64,000 nt of DNA. Source: an uncultured Bacteroidota bacterium. Lineage in GTDB: Bacteria > Bacteroidota > Bacteroidia > NS11-12g > UBA9320. Below the pieces are notes generated by a model, which was given only the letters and a program-made list of their open reading frames with translations, had not been told where the DNA came from and made no database searches. The position numbers and the translations under genes are program-made. Shown one piece after another: positions 51,461 through 60,122 of the stretch. Every line of letters begins with the position of its first letter. Position 1 is the first letter of the stretch. The stretch lies in contig CAKZLB010000017.1 in the NCBI GenBank assembly GCA_937124965.1, forward strand, positions 124,001-188,000, read 5' to 3'.

Positions 51461-51997
51461 ATGTCGAGCAGAGTAGCAACGCGATACGCAAAATCACTCT
51501 TAGACTTAGCGCAAGCCCAGTCGACAGATAGCAAAGTATATGAGGAAATGTTGTCTTTTAGCCAACTGTCTTCTTCAAGTGCTGAGTTAAAGTCGTTATT
51601 GGGAAATCCGGTAGTTTCTGGAAACGATAAACTAAAGGTGTTAAACATCATTTTTGATGGTTCTAGTAGCCTGACAAAAGATTTTGTGTCGTTAGTGGTA
51701 AGTCGCAAGAGAGAATCGGAATTGACGAATATAGCGAATGATTACATCAAGCGTTATGACGACTTAAAAGGAGTAACAAAGGTGACTGTAAAGTCTGCTA
51801 TTGCTCTTAATGAGAAGTCATTAGGGGATGTAAAAAGATACCTTGCAGGTATTATTAATCAAGACGAGTTGCAAATTGAAAACGTCATCGATCCAGAAGT
51901 AATTGGAGGGATGGTAATCCAGTTTGAAGACAAGTTGCTTGATTTAAGCATCGCAAAAGAATTAAAAGAAATTAGAAAGCAATTAATTTATAATTAA
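51461..51997 (+). CDS. atpH: AtpH, F1 subunit delta
   Basis: Connects the F1 head to the peripheral stalk. VATRYAKSLLDLAQ at the start is the family signature; the N-terminal helical domain (about 1-105) is followed by the C-terminal domain that ends with DPEVIGGMVIQFEDKLLDLSI, also conserved. 178 residues is normal. Next to atpF and atpA. Confidence 0.93.
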   Translation: MSSRVATRYAKSLLDLAQAQSTDSKVYEEMLSFSQLSSSSAELKSLLGNPVVSGNDKLKVLNIIFDGSSSLTKDFVSLVVSRKRESELTNIANDYIKRYDDLKGVTKVTVKSAIALNEKSLGDVKRYLAGIINQDELQIENVIDPEVIGGMVIQFEDKLLDLSIAKELKEIRKQLIYN

Positions 51998-52003
51998 TAG
52001 GTT

Positions 52004-53584
52004 ATGGCTCAGATCAGACCAGATGAAGTTTCATCGATCATTAAAGAACAGTTATCAAATGTTCAAACAGCTGCACAATTAGAAGAAATTGGCACTGTAT
52101 TACAAGTTGGTGATGGTATCGCCCGTATCCACGGTTTAACGAACGTTAAATCAGGAGAGTTAATCGAATTCGAAAACGGTACAAATGCAATTGTACTGAA
52201 TTTGGAAGAGGATAACGTTGGTGCTGTATTGTTAGGTTCATCAGCAGAAATTAAAGAAGGAGATACGGTTAAAAGAACAAACCGAATCGCATCTATTGAT
52301 GTTGGAGAAGGAATGCTAGGGCGTGTTGTTGACACACTTGGTAAACCTCTTGACGGAAAAGGTGATATCACTGGAACGACGTATGAAATGCCATTGGAGC
52401 GAAAAGCACCAGGGGTAATCTACAGAGAGCCAGTTACCGAGCCACTTCAAACTGGATTGAAAGCGATTGACGCGATGATTCCAATTGGAAGAGGACAACG
52501 TGAGTTGATTATTGGTGATAGACAAACAGGTAAAACTGCGGTAGCTATCGACACAATTATCAACCAAAAAGAATTTTACGACAAAGGAGAACCAGTTTAC
52601 TGTATCTACGTTGCTTGTGGTCAAAAGTCATCTACGGTAAAACAAGTGGTTAAAGCCCTTGAAGAAAAAGGTGCAATGGCATACACAACTGTAGTACTTG
52701 CAAGTGCTGCAGATCCAGCTCCTATGCAGTTTTATGCGCCAATGGCGGGTGCTGCAATCGGGGAATACTTTAGAGATACAGGCCGACCAGCTTTGATTAT
52801 CTATGATGATTTGTCAAAACAAGCGGTTGCATATCGTGAGGTTTCGCTTCTTCTAAAACGTCCTCCAGGTCGTGAAGCATACCCAGGTGACGTATTCTAC
52901 TTGCACTCAAGATTACTTGAAAGAGCTGCAAAAGTGAACAGTTCAGACGAAATTGCTTCTCAAATGAACGATTTGCCAGACAACTTAAAGCCAATCGTAA
53001 AAGGTGGTGGATCGTTAACTGCGCTTCCAATCATTGAGACTCAAGCGGGTGACGTTTCTGCATATATTCCAACAAACGTAATTTCGATTACAGATGGACA
53101 GATTTTCTTGGAAAGTGATTTGTTTAACTCTGGTGTTCGTCCAGCAATTAACGTAGGTATCTCGGTATCGCGTGTTGGGGGGTCGGCTCAGGTTAAGTCA
53201 ATGAAAAAGACTTCTGGTACATTGAAACTCGATCAAGCACAATACAGAGAGCTTGAGGCTTTCGCGAAATTTGGATCCGATCTTGATGCTGCAACAAAAG
53301 CGGTTCTTGATAAAGGTTCTAGAAACGTGGAAGTATTGAAACAAGGTCAATATTCGCCATTATCTGTTGGACAACAAGTGGCGATTATTTACTTAGGAAC
53401 AAAAGGATTGTTGAAAGATGTGCCTGTAGAAAAAGTAAGAGATTTCGAAAGAGATTATCTTGAAACATTGGCACAGAAAAGTCCTGAAACATTAGCACAA
53501 TTGAGTGCTGGTAAATTAAGCGACGAGATTACTGGAACATTAGAAACTATTGGTGCTGAAGTAGCTAAAAACTTCGCAGGATAA
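52004..53584 (+). CDS. atpA: AtpA, F1 subunit alpha
   Basis: The regulatory/nucleotide-binding subunit of the hexameric head. P-loop GDRQTGKT at residues 171-178, the sequence [24 protein letters not shown], and the conserved [12 protein letters not shown] near residue 390 identify it. The DELSEED-like region is absent, as is typical of alpha. 526 residues is normal. The catalytic beta (atpD) and epsilon (atpC) genes are not next to it, as in most Bacteroidota, where they form a second locus. Confidence 0.96.
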   Translation: MAQIRPDEVSSIIKEQLSNVQTAAQLEEIGTVLQVGDGIARIHGLTNVKSGELIEFENGTNAIVLNLEEDNVGAVLLGSSAEIKEGDTVKRTNRIASIDVGEGMLGRVVDTLGKPLDGKGDITGTTYEMPLERKAPGVIYREPVTEPLQTGLKAIDAMIPIGRGQRELIIGDRQTGKTAVAIDTIINQKEFYDKGEPVYCIYVACGQKSSTVKQVVKALEEKGAMAYTTVVLASAADPAPMQFYAPMAGAAIGEYFRDTGRPALIIYDDLSKQAVAYREVSLLLKRPPGREAYPGDVFYLHSRLLERAAKVNSSDEIASQMNDLPDNLKPIVKGGGSLTALPIIETQAGDVSAYIPTNVISITDGQIFLESDLFNSGVRPAINVGISVSRVGGSAQVKSMKKTSGTLKLDQAQYRELEAFAKFGSDLDAATKAVLDKGSRNVEVLKQGQYSPLSVGQQVAIIYLGTKGLLKDVPVEKVRDFERDYLETLAQKSPETLAQLSAGKLSDEITGTLETIGAEVAKNFAG

Positions 53585-53600
53585 TTAATAATAAAGCATT

Positions 53601-54485
53601 ATGCCTAACTTAAAAGAGGTACGGAATAGAATTAGTTCAACGCAGTCTACGCAGCAGATTACCAAAGCCATGAAGTTGGTTTCGGCAACTAAGTTACGTA
53701 AAGCTCAAGGTGCCATCACTAAGATGAGACCTTATGCTGAGAAGTTGAACGAAATTTTAGTAAACCTAGGAGATAGTGCGAAGGATGATGACAACTTGAA
53801 AGCGTACTTTCAATACCGTGAGCCTAAAAAGGCGTTGGTTGTAGTTGTATCATCAGACAGAGGTCTCTGTGGAGCGTTCAACTCTAATATTATCAAAGCA
53901 ACTAAGCGATTGGTTGAAGATAATTACCAAAAAGAAGGAATTGATTTTGAGTTGATGTTTATCGGTAAAAAAGCGTACGATCCTTTCAAACGAGGTGAAT
54001 ACACAATGAACACCGATCACATGTCGCACTTGTTAACAATCAATGCTGAAAATACGTTTGAGATTGCAGAAGGTATCATCGAACGATATAAGGCTGGAGA
54101 ATTTGATGAGGTTCGAGTAATTTACAATCAATTCAAAAACGCGGCTACTCAGATTGTTAAAGCAGAAAAGTTGTTACCCGTTGAGATGGAGAAATTCGAA
54201 ACAACAGGTGCTTCTGAAACTGCAAATGAGTACATCTTCGAACCAGGTAAAGCAGAGATTTTATACGACTTGGTTCCAAGAGCGGTCAAAACACAATTGT
54301 TTAAAGCGTGTTTAGATTCACAAGCTTCAGAACACGGTGCACGAATGGTATCGATGGATAAAGCGACAGAAAACGCAGGAGAACTAATCGAAAAGTTGAA
54401 GTTGAAATACAACCAGGCACGTCAAGCTGCAATTACAGGAGAAATCTTGGAGATTGTTGGTGGAGCAGCTGCCTTGGAAGCATAA
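53601..54485 (+). CDS. atpG: AtpG, F1 subunit gamma
   Basis: The central rotor shaft. LKEVRNRISSTQSTQQITKAMKLVSATKLRKAQ at the start and the C-terminal NQARQAAITGEILEIVGGAAAL end are the two conserved coiled-coil parts, with a Rossmann-like middle domain (VVVVSSDRGLCGAFNSNI). 294 residues is normal. It is the last gene of the operon and is followed by a terminator. Confidence 0.95.
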   Translation: MPNLKEVRNRISSTQSTQQITKAMKLVSATKLRKAQGAITKMRPYAEKLNEILVNLGDSAKDDDNLKAYFQYREPKKALVVVVSSDRGLCGAFNSNIIKATKRLVEDNYQKEGIDFELMFIGKKAYDPFKRGEYTMNTDHMSHLLTINAENTFEIAEGIIERYKAGEFDEVRVIYNQFKNAATQIVKAEKLLPVEMEKFETTGASETANEYIFEPGKAEILYDLVPRAVKTQLFKACLDSQASEHGARMVSMDKATENAGELIEKLKLKYNQARQAAITGEILEIVGGAAALEA

Positions 54486-54512
54486 TCAATACGATTCAAA
54501 GATTAATATCAG

Positions 54513-54546
54513 TCCCTTTGGAAGCAATTCTAAAGGGATTTTTTTT
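54513..54546 (+). terminator. Rho-independent terminator after atpG
   Basis: TCCCTTTGGAA (54513-54523) and TTCTAAAGGGA (54528-54538; one G-T pair) enclose GCAA, a GNRA-type tetraloop, followed by eight Ts. It ends the ATP synthase operon. Confidence 0.9.
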
Positions 54547-54551
54547 GTTTT

Positions 54552-54680
54552 ACTATCAGTAGTCTCTGTCTACTGATAGTCAAATAGTCTCTGTCTACTG
54601 ATAGTCTCATAGCCTCTGTCTACTGATAGTTTAATAGTCTCTGACTACTGATAGTTTATCTCCGACTACAGAAAGTTTTA
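54552..54680. repeat. 25-bp tandem repeats, four copies and a degenerate fifth
   Basis: Units start at 54560, 54585, 54610 and 54635, exactly 25 nt apart, each TAGTCTCTGTCTACTGATAGT (20 or 21 of 21 bases the same) plus a 4-nt variable tail (CAAA, CTCA, TTAA, TTAT). A shifted, degenerate copy follows at about 54659-54680. The first unit is preceded by ACTATCAGTAG (54552-54562), which is the perfect inverse of CTACTGATAGT (54570-54580), so a hairpin with a 7-nt loop can form. Copies are head to tail with no unique spacers of CRISPR size. The array marks the start of the accessory region. Confidence 0.9.
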
Positions 54681-55065
54681 GACCCACACAGAACACAATA
54701 GAAACAAATCTCACTACCTCTAGTGGTTGTCTGTAACTTACTATTTCTTATTTTGCAGAAGAAATAATGAACCATCATTCAAATCCCAACAACAAAATAA
54801 AATATTCGGATATTGGTCTATTACCATGGGGATATGGGTGAATTTGTTTCTGATAAAAGAAGTTGGGCAACATACAAAGAAAGCCAGCCGCACAAACAGC
54901 ACATTTGGTTTTTGCCGACACAAAAGCCAACGCTGAAATGCGAAGCATTCACGAACACCGATAAAAATTAAAGTGACGTGAGTAAAAACCAAAAGAGCTG
55001 TTTTTTGCTAATGCTCGGACAGAATGAACGAAATTTGAAAACGATAAAAAAGAAATAAAACATAA
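54681..55065. other. Gene-free left flank of the restriction-modification operon
   Basis: About 385 nt with no credible gene. It contains an element CACATTTG-19 nt-AGCCAACGCT-like (54900-54934) that resembles one found right of the operon (63362-63390), and the small hairpin ATGC-GAA-GCAT (54938-54948) just after it. No clear promoter for hsdM was found; a candidate TTTG/AAATTTG pair lies near 55010-55040. Confidence 0.5.
54900..54934. repeat. Left flanking element of the restriction island
   Basis: Starts CACATTTG and ends AGCCAACGCT with 17 nt between. The right-hand element (63362-63390) has the same two ends with 11 nt between, and a CACA in both middles. Direct orientation. Confidence 0.5.
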
Positions 55066-56634
55066 ATGGCCAAACAGAAAGTAAAAGAAAAAGCGATTGA
55101 AGAAACCTTGTGGCAATCCTGCGACAAGTTGAGGGGTTCGGTAGAGCCTGCCGAATACAAACACGTAGTACTCGGACTGATTTTCCTGAAATTCGCCAGC
55201 GACAAATTTGAGCAACGCAGAAAAGAACTGATTGCCGAAGGCAAAGAAAAATATGTGGAAATGAAAGATTTCTACGCTATGAAAAATGTGTTCTACTTGG
55301 AAGAAATTTCTCGGTGGAGCTACATCATCAAAAATGCAAAGCAAAACGACATTTCCCTAAAAATTGACACAGCTCTCAACACCATTGAGAAAAATAACCC
55401 TGCACTAAAAGGTGCTTTGCCCGACAATTATTTTTCTCGTTTGGCATTGGACAAAACCAAACTCGCTTCCCTACTCGACACCATCAACGATATTGACACG
55501 CTCAAAGACAACGGACAAGATGTAATTGGACGTGTGTATGAATATTTCTTGGGCAAATTTGCTCTGAAGGAAAGCAGTGGAAAAGGCAAAGGAGAATTCT
55601 ATACGCCCAAAACCATTGTGAACCTGATGGCGGAATTGATAGAACCCTACAAAGGCATCATTTATGACCCTTGCTGTGGAACAGGCGGAATGTTTGTGCA
55701 GTCTATCAAATTTATTGAAGCCCACCAGGGAAGCAAAAAGGAAGTTTCCATTTATGGACAGGAAAACACGCCTACCACTTACAAATTGGCGAAAATGAAT
55801 TTGGCAATTCGTGGTATTGCTGCCAACCTTGGAGACAAACACGCAGATACCTTTTCTAACGACCAACACAAAGACCTGAAAGCTGATTACATTATGGCGA
55901 ATCCGCCATTTAACCTAAAAGATTGGCGAGGCGAAAACGAACTTTTGGACGACCCACGTTGGATGGGCTATGAAGTGCCACCCAAAAGCAACGCCAACTA
56001 TGGTTGGATTTTAAATATGGTGAGCAAACTTTCTGAAAATGGCGTGGCAGGTTTTATTCTTGCTAATGGTGCACTTTCGGGCGGTGGCGAAGAATACAAA
56101 ATCCGTAGAAAACTGATTGAAAATGATTTGGTGGAAGCCATTATCATCATTCCAAGAAACACCTTTTACACCACAGACATTAGCGTTACGCTTTGGATTT
56201 TGAACAAAAACAAAAAGCAACGCACGGATAACACCAAAGAGAAACCCAAAAACTATCGTGACCGCAAGGGCGAAATCCTGTTTATGGATTTAAGACGTTG
56301 GGGCAGCGAATACGAGAAAAAATACATTGAACTCGCCGAAGATGATATAAATGAAGTAGCGCTAAACTACCACAATTGGCAACAAGTGGGCTACGAAAAT
56401 AGCTACAAAGACGTAGCTGAGTATTGCAAATCTGCCAGTTTTGAAGATTTGAAAGCCAACGATTTTTCATTGGTGCCGAGCAAATACATTGAGTTTGTGG
56501 ACAAAGACAGCGGCATTGACTTTGACACCGAAATGAAACGCATTCAGCAAGATTTTAAAACCCTGCTACAAGAAGAAAAAGAATCACAAGCTCAATTGAT
56601 TAATGCTTTTAAAACATTGGGTTATGAGTTATAA
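55066..56634 (+). CDS. hsdM: HsdM, type I restriction-modification methyltransferase subunit
   Basis: Adenine-N6 methyltransferase of a type I system: an N-terminal helical HsdM_N domain (LWQSCDKLRGSVEPAEYKHVVLGLIFLKF) and the methylase domain with SAM motif D201-P-C-C-G-T-G-G and catalytic NPPF (N279-F282). With HsdS it forms the modification enzyme; with HsdR it also cleaves. 522 residues is normal. The gene starts a four-gene operon; hsdS begins 11 nt before its end. One sampled line (55921-55980) has 32 of 60 G+C, higher than nearby core genes. Confidence 0.95.
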   Translation: MAKQKVKEKAIEETLWQSCDKLRGSVEPAEYKHVVLGLIFLKFASDKFEQRRKELIAEGKEKYVEMKDFYAMKNVFYLEEISRWSYIIKNAKQNDISLKIDTALNTIEKNNPALKGALPDNYFSRLALDKTKLASLLDTINDIDTLKDNGQDVIGRVYEYFLGKFALKESSGKGKGEFYTPKTIVNLMAELIEPYKGIIYDPCCGTGGMFVQSIKFIEAHQGSKKEVSIYGQENTPTTYKLAKMNLAIRGIAANLGDKHADTFSNDQHKDLKADYIMANPPFNLKDWRGENELLDDPRWMGYEVPPKSNANYGWILNMVSKLSENGVAGFILANGALSGGGEEYKIRRKLIENDLVEAIIIIPRNTFYTTDISVTLWILNKNKKQRTDNTKEKPKNYRDRKGEILFMDLRRWGSEYEKKYIELAEDDINEVALNYHNWQQVGYENSYKDVAEYCKSASFEDLKANDFSLVPSKYIEFVDKDSGIDFDTEMKRIQQDFKTLLQEEKESQAQLINAFKTLGYEL

Positions 56635-57751
56635 GCGTTTGGGCGATTACATACAATTGGTTGACAACCGCAACAAGGATTTGAAAGTGACAAATCTCTT
56701 GGGCATTAACATTACCAAAAACTTTATGCCTTCGGTTGCCAATGTTTCAGGCACTGACTTGTCCAAATATAAAATCATAAAAAAAGGGCAATTTGCCTAT
56801 TCTGCAATGCAAGTTGGCAGAGATGAAACCATCCGCCTTGCACTTTACACGGATGATGAGCCTGCGATTATCTCACCAGCCTATTTAGTCATTGAAAGCA
56901 AAGATGAAAACGAATTGATTCCTGAATATATGATGATGTGGTTTCAACGCCCTGAATCTGATAGATACGGTTGGTTTATTAGTGATAGCAGCGTAAGAGC
57001 CAGTTTGGATTGGGAACGATTTTGTGAAATAGAAATCCCCATTCCAGCCATTGACGCACAACGCAAATATGTAGCCCTGTACAAAGGCTTGCTCACCAAC
57101 CAAAAAACCTACGAAAACAGTTTGGAAGATTTGCAGCTGATTTGCGATACCTACATTGAGGATTTGATTAAGAAAGAGCCACTCAAAAGATTGGGAGAAT
57201 ATATTCAGCAATCGGATGAAAGGAATACAGATTTGGAAACTGATAATCTGTTAGGAATTAGCGTAAACAAGATTTTCATCCCGACTAAGTCAAATAAAAG
57301 CAGACTTGATTTATCTAAATATAAAATTGTAAGACCAAGGCAGTTTGGTTATGTGTCGGTAACATCAAGAAATGGTGAGAAGATTTCAATTGCCATATTG
57401 GACGGAGAAGCAGGACTAGTTTCAAGCACTTATACAGTTTTTGAAGTCAAAGACTTTGACGAGCTACTTCCCGAATATTTGTATCTGTATTTCCAAAGAA
57501 CGGAATTTGACCGATATGCTCGTTTCAACTCTTGGGGTAGTGCCAGAGAAACCTTCGATTGGGCGGATATGTGTGATGTGAAATTGCCCATTCCGTGCAT
57601 AGAAAAACAAGAAGCCATAGTCACCATTTACCACACTTTAGAAACCCGTAAACGCATCAACGATCAGTTAAAAGAAAGCATTAAACCGCTTTGCCCTGTG
57701 TTGATGAAAGGGGTTGTGGAGAGTATGGAAGTTGAAACAGTAGAAAGTTAG
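56624..57751 (+). CDS. hsdS: HsdS, type I specificity subunit with two similar target-recognition domains
   Basis: Sets the DNA sequence recognised. The protein has two halves that are clearly homologous: half 1 begins YKRLGDYIQLVDNRNKDLK and half 2, at about residue 183, LKRLGEYIQQSDERNTDLE; both continue with NLLGI, LSKYKI, a QFxY core, PEYxxxxFQRxExDRY, and end PIPxIxxQ before a conserved helix. This means two TRDs and two spacer helices as in normal HsdS. The strong likeness of the two halves suggests an origin by duplication and perhaps a nearly symmetric target. ATG 56624 was chosen; it overlaps the hsdM stop by 11 nt. Confidence 0.92.
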   Translation: MSYKRLGDYIQLVDNRNKDLKVTNLLGINITKNFMPSVANVSGTDLSKYKIIKKGQFAYSAMQVGRDETIRLALYTDDEPAIISPAYLVIESKDENELIPEYMMMWFQRPESDRYGWFISDSSVRASLDWERFCEIEIPIPAIDAQRKYVALYKGLLTNQKTYENSLEDLQLICDTYIEDLIKKEPLKRLGEYIQQSDERNTDLETDNLLGISVNKIFIPTKSNKSRLDLSKYKIVRPRQFGYVSVTSRNGEKISIAILDGEAGLVSSTYTVFEVKDFDELLPEYLYLYFQRTEFDRYARFNSWGSARETFDWADMCDVKLPIPCIEKQEAIVTIYHTLETRKRINDQLKESIKPLCPVLMKGVVESMEVETVES

Positions 57752-57755
57752 GAAA

Positions 57756-60119
57756 ATGATAAAGCAAATTAACAGTATCAATAATGTGGGTGCATTTCGG
57801 GAATTTCCGAATGGCGGTTCAATTCAATTTGAAAAACTGACATTTATCTATGGGCTTAACACAAAAGGAAAAACAACATTAACCGATATACTTTCTTCAC
57901 TAAAAGAAAATGAACCAACCTTAATTACATCTCGAAAATCGATTCCTGTTGTTAATTCAAATCAAAGTGTAAGAATATCAGTAAGACCAAATAATGCCAC
58001 TAACCAGCTGCCGTGTACATTTTCGAATAATTCTTGGACACAATTGAACTCAAATGATAATCTTCACATTTTCGGTTCTGATTTCATACACAAAAATTTA
58101 TTTACGGGTCTCACTATTGAAAGGCAGAACAAAGAGAATTTCACAAGGTTTGTTCTAGGTCAGCAGGGAGTTCAGTTGGCAACACAAATCGCAGAGGATA
58201 AAAGAATATTAAGACAGAAAAGAGGGGCACTTTCTAGTATCTTGCCAGCATATTTAAGAGAAAAGGTAGAAGCAGAATATTTACCTTTTTTATCTATCGA
58301 CCCGAGTTCAATTAACCTTGAAGTTACAAAACAGCAATTAGCTGCCTTAGAACAAAGGCTCAGACAAGAACAACAAAGGCTTCAAAGACCTACAGAAATT
58401 TTATCAATTGAAGATGTTTCCCAATTCAATGTTACTACCACAAATATTCAAGAGTTAGTAACCCAAACAAACAACTTATTAGAGAGGGAATTTAATGAGA
58501 TTAGTTCTGCTGCAATTGCTAAACTTCAAAAGCATATTCAAAATAATTTTGAAATAACCGAAAATGCAGAACAGTGGATTAAGGAAGGTTTAGACACTAG
58601 AAAAAGCGATTCTGAAAATTGCTCATTCTGTGGTCAATCTTTGGCAACCGCAGCCGATTTACTTAATGCGTACCACTCTTATTTTAATGAAGCATACCGC
58701 AACTATATTTCCGACATTTCAAATACAATTGAAAGCTTAAGAAGGCAATGGAGAGCCTTGAACTACAATTCATTGAATGCGGTCACAGCAAAACAAGCTC
58801 TACTTTTACAATATGCTCAGTTAATAAATACAGATGCTTTCACAGCTTTAGTAACTCGTTTAAATGAGTTTATAGCTTCAACGAACGAAACGAGTCTTGT
58901 TGATTTATCAACTCAAATTTCTCAGCAAGTAAATCAAGCATTCAACACCAAAGAGAGAAAGCCTCACGAAATTGTTCAATTAATTGATTTTTCCAATTTA
59001 TTAGAAAATCACGCCAACTACCAAAGAAATTTATCTTCAATTTCCGAAACTATTGACAGCATTCGGGAGGCGATACAATTATTTAAAGAGCCATATCGTG
59101 ACTTAACCCAGATAAGAACTAGGATTTCTGAATTACAAACTGAAATTGAAACTAAAAAAAGAGCAATTGCAAGAGTTGAGCAAAATGATGCTTGCGTGTC
59201 ATATCAAAGAGAACAACAAGAAATAACAGTAATTGAAGGAAGAATAACTGCAAACGAACAAGCATTATCTGCAAATCAAAACCAATACCTTGATAGGTTC
59301 TATACTCGAATTGATTTTCACTTTAAACAGTTTGGCAGCGAAAACTTCACACTTGAAAGAGGAACAGACAATCGTGGGCATCAACCTGTTTATTATTTAA
59401 AAGTAAAGTTCAAAGATGTCGAGATAAACGACTCTAACATTACCAAAGTATTTAGTGAATCCGATAAACGGGCTTTGGCACTCTCTCTATTTTGGGCGAA
59501 GATGGATTTTTTAACACCTGAACAAAAGCAAAATGCGATAATCGTGTTGGACGACCCAGTTACAAGTTTTGACGACAATCGCATATTGAAATCTATTACC
59601 CGTATTAAAGATACTTTGAGAGAAATGCGGCAAGTTATTGTCTTAACACATTACTCTCATTTCATTCGCAATTTTATGGAAAGAGGAATGAATGATGACT
59701 TTACTATTTCTTTCATTGAAATTTCACAAAATAATACAACTAGCTTTCTTCGAAGAATTGAAAGTAATCTCTTTACAGAGACTACTTATGATAAGATATT
59801 CTCAAGAATTCAATCTTTTATTAATAGAGAAAGTGAAGTGGATATTAGAGCTGACCTGAGACCATTTCTTGAAAGTCTTTATTTACCACACTTTTACATA
59901 AAGGAGTTTAAGGCGTACACAGAAAGCGATACACCATTTGGCACATTAAGCGAAAAGATAGATGCAATTTTTTCAGATGAGACAGTCAAAGCGAAATTCC
60001 ACGAGTTTAGAACAATGCTAAATCCTGATTCGCATTTATTTACAAGCAGCAATGAAGAAGATATTAGAAGTTTCGCACGTGAAATGATGGATTATTTATA
60101 CAACTTCTCACATAATTAG
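57756..60119 (+). CDS. RloC/PrrC-like AAA-ATPase, candidate anticodon nuclease with zinc hook
   Basis: 787 residues of the AAA_13 type. Walker A GLNTKGKTT begins at G33; a coiled-coil region (about 190-530) holds a CSFC motif (C289/C292) like the Rad50-type zinc hook; the ABC signature FSESDKRALAL lies near 566-576, Walker B VLDDP at 597-601 and the switch His at H632. The C-terminal domain has R702-x-x-x-E706 and H760 (NPDSH), recalling the Arg-Glu-His triad of the tRNA anticodon nuclease PrrC (R320-E324-H356), though here R to H is 58 residues and in PrrC 36. The size and hook fit RloC better than PrrC. The position, between hsdS and hsdR, is that of prrC in the E. coli prr locus. It may instead be an ATPase with another effector; tRNA cleavage is inferred. 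Sampled G+C is 18/60 (59221-59280), lower than hsdM. Confidence 0.68.
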   Translation: MIKQINSINNVGAFREFPNGGSIQFEKLTFIYGLNTKGKTTLTDILSSLKENEPTLITSRKSIPVVNSNQSVRISVRPNNATNQLPCTFSNNSWTQLNSNDNLHIFGSDFIHKNLFTGLTIERQNKENFTRFVLGQQGVQLATQIAEDKRILRQKRGALSSILPAYLREKVEAEYLPFLSIDPSSINLEVTKQQLAALEQRLRQEQQRLQRPTEILSIEDVSQFNVTTTNIQELVTQTNNLLEREFNEISSAAIAKLQKHIQNNFEITENAEQWIKEGLDTRKSDSENCSFCGQSLATAADLLNAYHSYFNEAYRNYISDISNTIESLRRQWRALNYNSLNAVTAKQALLLQYAQLINTDAFTALVTRLNEFIASTNETSLVDLSTQISQQVNQAFNTKERKPHEIVQLIDFSNLLENHANYQRNLSSISETIDSIREAIQLFKEPYRDLTQIRTRISELQTEIETKKRAIARVEQNDACVSYQREQQEITVIEGRITANEQALSANQNQYLDRFYTRIDFHFKQFGSENFTLERGTDNRGHQPVYYLKVKFKDVEINDSNITKVFSESDKRALALSLFWAKMDFLTPEQKQNAIIVLDDPVTSFDDNRILKSITRIKDTLREMRQVIVLTHYSHFIRNFMERGMNDDFTISFIEISQNNTTSFLRRIESNLFTETTYDKIFSRIQSFINRESEVDIRADLRPFLESLYLPHFYIKEFKAYTESDTPFGTLSEKIDAIFSDETVKAKFHEFRTMLNPDSHLFTSSNEEDIRSFAREMMDYLYNFSHN

Positions 60120-60122
60120 CCT

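Noticed and set aside
53601-54485. Missing atpD and atpC as a sign of a broken operon
   Set aside because: Bacteroidota normally keep atpD-atpC at a second locus, and atpG is followed by a proper terminator.
54552-54680. Possible CRISPR array
   Set aside because: Repeats are contiguous with 4-nt variable tails and no spacers of 25-40 nt; no cas genes are nearby.
54727-54992. Short open frames on both strands left of hsdM
   Set aside because: They overlap one another on opposite strands, have no recognisable domain, and lie over the flanking repeat element.
55471-55869. 132-codon open frame antisense to hsdM
   Set aside because: It covers the SAM-binding part of HsdM, which is conserved, and shows no own signals.
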